Shown piece by piece: positions 60,702 to 64,000 of a stretch of 64,000 bases of DNA. The translations under genes and the position numbers were made by a program. The notes under the pieces are model-generated. The model saw only the letters and a list, made by a program, of their open reading frames with translations, made no database searches and had not been told where the DNA came from. Each line of letters opens with the position of its first letter. Within the stretch, counting starts at the first letter, position 1. The stretch is from an uncultured Lachnospiraceae bacterium (GTDB taxonomy: Bacteria > Bacillota > Clostridia > Lachnospirales > Lachnospiraceae): positions 1 through 64,000 of the forward strand of contig CAJUSK010000005.1 of NCBI GenBank assembly GCA_910589075.1. Direction: 5' to 3'.

Positions 60702-61967
60702 ATGGGAATGACGATGACGCAGAAGATTTTGGCAGCCCATGCCGGGCTTGCAAAAGTAGAAGCGGGGCAGTTGATCGAAGCGGATTTGGATCTGGTGCTG
60801 GGGAATGATATTACAAGCCCGGTGGCGATTAAGGAAATGGAAAAGATCCAGGCGAAAGGTGTGTTTGACAGGGATAAAATAGCTCTGGTGCCGGATCATT
60901 TCGTACCGAATAAAGATATTAAATCTGCCGAACACTGCAAATGTGTCCGGGAATTTGCACAGAAGCATGAAATTACCAATTATTTTGAAGTAGGAGAGAT
61001 GGGGATTGAGCATGCCCTGCTGCCGGAGAAAGGACTTACCGTTGCAGGAGATGTGATCATTGGTGCAGACTCCCATACCTGTACATATGGTGCGCTGGGC
61101 GCGTTTTCCACGGGTGTGGGCAGTACGGATATGGCGGCCGGTATGGCTACGGGTAAGGCATGGTTTAAAGTACCATCCGCTATTTTATTCAGACTGACGG
61201 GCAGCCTTCCCAAATGGGTCAGTGGAAAAGATGTGATCCTGCATATTATCGGGATGATCGGTGTGGACGGTGCGCTGTATAAATCCATGGAATTTGTGGG
61301 GGACGGTGTTGCCAGCCTGTCTATGGATGACCGTTTTACCATTGCCAATATGGCCATTGAAGCGGGCGGCAAAAACGGTATTTTCCCGGTGGATGATAAG
61401 GCCATTGCCTATATGAAGGAACATTCCAAAAAGGAATGGACCATATATGAGGCGGACGAAGACGCCGTATATGATGCGGTATATACCATTGACCTGAGCA
61501 CGCTGCGTCCCACCATCGCCTTTCCGCACCTTCCGGAAAATACAAAGACCATAGATGAGATCGAAGAAGAGGTGAAAATTGATCAGGTGGTAATCGGTTC
61601 CTGTACCAACGGCAGGCTGGATGATATCCGCACGGCGGCACAGGTGCTTGCAGGGCGGCATGTAGCCAGGGGAATACGCTGTATTATTCTTCCTGCCACA
61701 CAGGCCATTTATTTGCAGGCAATGGAAGAAGGTCTCCTGAAAATATTTATTGAAGCCGGCGCTGTAGTCAGCACACCGACCTGCGGCCCCTGTCTGGGAG
61801 GTTATATGGGAATACTGGCAGCAGGAGAGCGTTGTGTCTCCACCACCAACAGAAATTTTGTAGGACGTATGGGACATGTGGATTCCGAAGTGTATCTGGC
61901 CAGTCCTGCTGTGGCGGCAGCCAGTGCGATCACCGGGAAAATTTCCAGTCCGGAAGAACTTGATTAA
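60702..61967 (+). CDS. 3-Isopropylmalate dehydratase large subunit (archaeal/homoaconitase-like type)
   Basis: 421 residues, GCAAGGAGG before the ATG. Aconitase-family motifs: [20 protein letters not shown], the Fe-S cysteines in IGSCTNGR and [10 protein letters not shown]. The ~420-residue length marks the LeuC2/HacA-like group rather than the 460-470-residue enterobacterial form. With the small subunit next door it isomerises 2- to 3-isopropylmalate in leucine synthesis; a citramalate or homoaconitate role is possible because neither leuA nor leuB is here. Confidence 0.92.
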   Translation: MGMTMTQKILAAHAGLAKVEAGQLIEADLDLVLGNDITSPVAIKEMEKIQAKGVFDRDKIALVPDHFVPNKDIKSAEHCKCVREFAQKHEITNYFEVGEMGIEHALLPEKGLTVAGDVIIGADSHTCTYGALGAFSTGVGSTDMAAGMATGKAWFKVPSAILFRLTGSLPKWVSGKDVILHIIGMIGVDGALYKSMEFVGDGVASLSMDDRFTIANMAIEAGGKNGIFPVDDKAIAYMKEHSKKEWTIYEADEDAVYDAVYTIDLSTLRPTIAFPHLPENTKTIDEIEEEVKIDQVVIGSCTNGRLDDIRTAAQVLAGRHVARGIRCIILPATQAIYLQAMEEGLLKIFIEAGAVVSTPTCGPCLGGYMGILAAGERCVSTTNRNFVGRMGHVDSEVYLASPAVAAASAITGKISSPEELD

Positions 61968-61980
61968 GGAGGAAACAGGT

Positions 61981-62466
61981 ATGAAAGCAAAAGGAAGTGT
62001 ATTTAAGTATGGAGACAATGTGGACACGGATGTCATTATTCCGGCCAGGTATCTGAATTCTTCCGATCCGGAAGAGCTGGCAGCACACTGTATGGAAGAT
62101 ATTGACAAAGAGTTTATACAGAAGGTGCAAACAGGGGACATTATGGTAGCCAATAAAAATTTTGGCTGCGGTTCTTCCAGAGAACATGCACCCATTGCGA
62201 TTAAAGCATCAGGCATCAGCTGTGTGATTGCCGAAACCTTTGCCAGAATTTTTTACCGCAACGCGATTAATATTGGCTTGCCTATTATCGAATGCCCGGA
62301 GGCGGCACAGGCGATTGAAGCGGGAGATGTGGTGGAAATTGATTTTGACAGTGGATTGATAACAGATGTTACTAAAGGGCAATCCTGGCAGGGACAGGCT
62401 TTCCCGGAGTTTATGCAGAAAATTATAAAGGCGGAGGGACTGATTTCTTATATTAATCAGAAATGA
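61981..62466 (+). CDS. 3-Isopropylmalate dehydratase small subunit
   Basis: 161 residues from ATG 61981, with TTAAGGAGG upstream, 13 bases after leuC. Swivel-domain motifs: [34 protein letters not shown] and [20 protein letters not shown]. Pairs with the large subunit encoded upstream. Length is typical for the group. Confidence 0.92.
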   Translation: MKAKGSVFKYGDNVDTDVIIPARYLNSSDPEELAAHCMEDIDKEFIQKVQTGDIMVANKNFGCGSSREHAPIAIKASGISCVIAETFARIFYRNAINIGLPIIECPEAAQAIEAGDVVEIDFDSGLITDVTKGQSWQGQAFPEFMQKIIKAEGLISYINQK

Positions 62467-62606
62467 TCATCAGAAATAACCGGGCAGAAACCATGTGTAT
62501 GGAAAGTTCGATTTCATAAAAGAATAGGAAGTACAGATGTCATATTTCTTATGGTACAGTACGTTATGAAATATAAACTATGAAATGTAAGAAGAGGAGA
62601 CAGAGT

Positions 62607-63065
62607 ATGGAATATGAAATCGTAACGCGGAAAGAAATGATAACGGCTGGTATTTCTGCCCGTACAGGCAATCATGCACCTGAAATGATGCAGGTAATCG
62701 GAAATTTATGGAATCGTTTTTTCAACGAAGGGATGTATGAAGCCATACCCGGCAAAGTAAATGGCAGAGCCCTGGGGATTTATACGGACTATGCCGGCCA
62801 TGAAAAATCAGAGTACACTGTATTGACGGCCTGCGAAGTGGAGCGGGAACCGGCAGGAGAGGAATTTGCGGTTTGCCGCATTCCTGCCGGGCGCTATGCC
62901 AGGTTTACGGTCAAAGGAGAAGTGCATCAGGCGGTGGCTCAGGGGTGGGAAGAAATCGGCCGCATGGACTTGCCCAGGGCGTTTTTGTGTGATTTTGAGG
63001 AATATATGGACAGCCAAACGGATCATGCGGAAATTCATATCTATATTGGACTTAGGGATGTATAA
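62607..63065 (+). CDS. GyrI-like effector-binding domain protein
   Basis: 152 residues, ATG 62607 with GAAGAGGAGA upstream. Single SHV/GyrI-like small-molecule-binding domain (RKEMITAGISARTGNHAPEM, then GIYTDYAGHEKSEYTVLTAC and IPAGRYARFTVKGE). These occur alone or fused to AraC and MerR DNA-binding domains; here alone. Ligand unknown. It is convergent with the LRR gene, 20 bases away. Confidence 0.85.
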   Translation: MEYEIVTRKEMITAGISARTGNHAPEMMQVIGNLWNRFFNEGMYEAIPGKVNGRALGIYTDYAGHEKSEYTVLTACEVEREPAGEEFAVCRIPAGRYARFTVKGEVHQAVAQGWEEIGRMDLPRAFLCDFEEYMDSQTDHAEIHIYIGLRDV

Positions 63066-63085
63066 GAGAAAGATGACAATCTGAA

Positions 63086-64000
63086 TTATGAAAATTCTGC
63101 CCATGGAACAGCGGGATATAATCTGCCTGTTTTCGCAAAATATAAAACGCATTCTGCTGCCAGAGACAAATCGTCCAGTGCAAACCGTTTGGGAACAGGG
63201 GACTGTCCGCCGATTTCCACGGGCGCATCCTCCTCCACACTGTCATATTTGTCATTTACAGGTTGGAAACAGACCGCTTCGCCGTCTTCATTCCAGATAT
63301 TGTATATGGGAGCGGCCCAGTTGTCCTCTATGTCCATTGTAAAAAAATTTTCCTCTCCACATACATCCAGCGCCAGACAGAGGGAATGTATCTGTCCTTT
63401 TCGAACCAGTCGAACCAGTTTTTCTACCACATCCTTTGTAATTTCCTGATCCGTACAAGTGACAGAGCCATATTTCAGAAACCGAATGGCAAAGCCGTCA
63501 GGAGGAAGTGTCGGAACCTCCTGCACAGGCAATACTTTATAAGAAGGGAAACTGTCATCCTGATAAAACGATTCGTCTGTGCAGATGGTGCATCCGGACA
63601 GGGTATCCAGTACTTCCGGATGGAGCAGCTTTTTCCGGGCGGGAAGGGAAAGCTGTTTCAGTTCGTTGAGACCGGTGAGCAGAGAACAGTCTTTGAATCC
63701 GGTATACTGCAAATCCAGATGTTTCAAATGGGTCAGCCTGGGCAAAAACGAAAAGTCCTCAATGATACCTGGCGGGGTACGCCGGGGAAATTCCAATACC
63801 TGCAAGCCGGTCATTTCCCCCAGCAGTGCCCAGTCTCCTTTCCCGGATGTAAGAAAATTCTGCAGATAAGCCAGTTTCTTCTGTGTATATTCACTGTGAG
63901 GGACAGGGAAATCTTTGCCTGTCAGTCTCTTTATCTTTTTCAGATCATAAGGCACCGACAAATGCCTGGGTGCTATTGCAAGGTCAATCCAGCACAGCAG
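63086..64000 (-). CDS. Leucine-rich-repeat protein, 5' end beyond the window
   Basis: At least 305 codons, open through the window edge on the minus strand. An N-terminal stretch (SVPYDLKKIKRLTGKDF) leads to LRR units with LTHLKHLDLQYTGF, LLTGLNELKQLSL. The C-terminal ~160 residues form an unrelated domain: FAIRFLKYGSV, FTMDIEDNWAAPIYNIW, ending AAECVLYFAKTGRLYPAVPW, a pattern that recalls bacterial immunity-type domains, weakly. Compare the LRR protein at 4343. Cytoplasmic by what can be seen. Confidence 0.7.
   Translation of the reverse strand: MLCWIDLAIAPRHLSVPYDLKKIKRLTGKDFPVPHSEYTQKKLAYLQNFLTSGKGDWALLGEMTGLQVLEFPRRTPPGIIEDFSFLPRLTHLKHLDLQYTGFKDCSLLTGLNELKQLSLPARKKLLHPEVLDTLSGCTICTDESFYQDDSFPSYKVLPVQEVPTLPPDGFAIRFLKYGSVTCTDQEITKDVVEKLVRLVRKGQIHSLCLALDVCGEENFFTMDIEDNWAAPIYNIWNEDGEAVCFQPVNDKYDSVEEDAPVEIGGQSPVPKRFALDDLSLAAECVLYFAKTGRLYPAVPWAEFS

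Overview
The window comes from a low-to-mid GC, spore-forming Firmicute, most probably a gut Lachnospiraceae (Clostridium cluster XIVa). Support comes from the stage II sporulation protein M, a SpoVB-type flippase, RNase Y, RemA, consistently strong GGAGG ribosome binding sites, TTGACA/TATAAT promoters with 17-base spacers, and a Gram-positive type LexA box in front of recA. Genus and species cannot be fixed from the sequence alone.

Layout. 1-3.3 kb: an AT-rich accessory patch with a HEPN-like protein, a Phd/ParE-type toxin-antitoxin pair, a serine-recombinase remnant and a frameshifted tyrosine integrase, lying against the 3' end of a tRNA-Met gene (with tRNA-Val beside it). 3.8-16.7 kb: the most interesting block, a tightly overlapping operon of a zinc-ribbon/membrane/leucine-rich-repeat protein, a MoxR-type AAA+ ATPase, a DUF5682 protein, a VWA protein, a double-SWIM protein and a 1194-residue DUF4132 protein. 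This matches the gene content of the uncharacterised E. coli yehI/yehL/yehM/yehP/yehQ set, here with an added LRR membrane component. 16.9-20.0 kb: a secreted SGNH hydrolase and a MarR/MATE efflux pair.

20.2-40.4 kb is a conserved core: yicC-remA-gmk-rpoZ-rimO-pgsA-cinA; a zinc-ribbon membrane protein; recA-recX; rny; a 36-residue membrane peptide; a 116-bp tandem palindromic repeat; a class I aminotransferase, a NUDIX hydrolase, spoIIM and xerD; DAHP synthase; a SpoVB-type flippase; and nifS-nifU-mnmA for tRNA 2-thiolation. 40.5-46 kb holds two adjacent hybrid histidine kinases. 46-51 kb has a divergent DJ-1/WYL pair, a membrane protein with a DacA-type carboxypeptidase, and a ROK regulator. 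51.5-55.5 kb is a polyol/sugar operon (medium-chain dehydrogenase, GPH symporter, PfkB kinase fused to an HPr-like domain).

55.5-58.1 kb is a decaying zone: a nitroreductase with an internal deletion, a two-component system collapsed into one broken frame and flanked by LytTR-like direct repeats, and two proteins sharing an N-terminal INGIG motif. 58-64 kb holds a tautomerase, an AraC regulator and cupin, a LysR regulator divergent from leuC-leuD, a GyrI-like protein and a second LRR protein cut by the window edge. No rRNA, CRISPR array or complete insertion sequence was seen.
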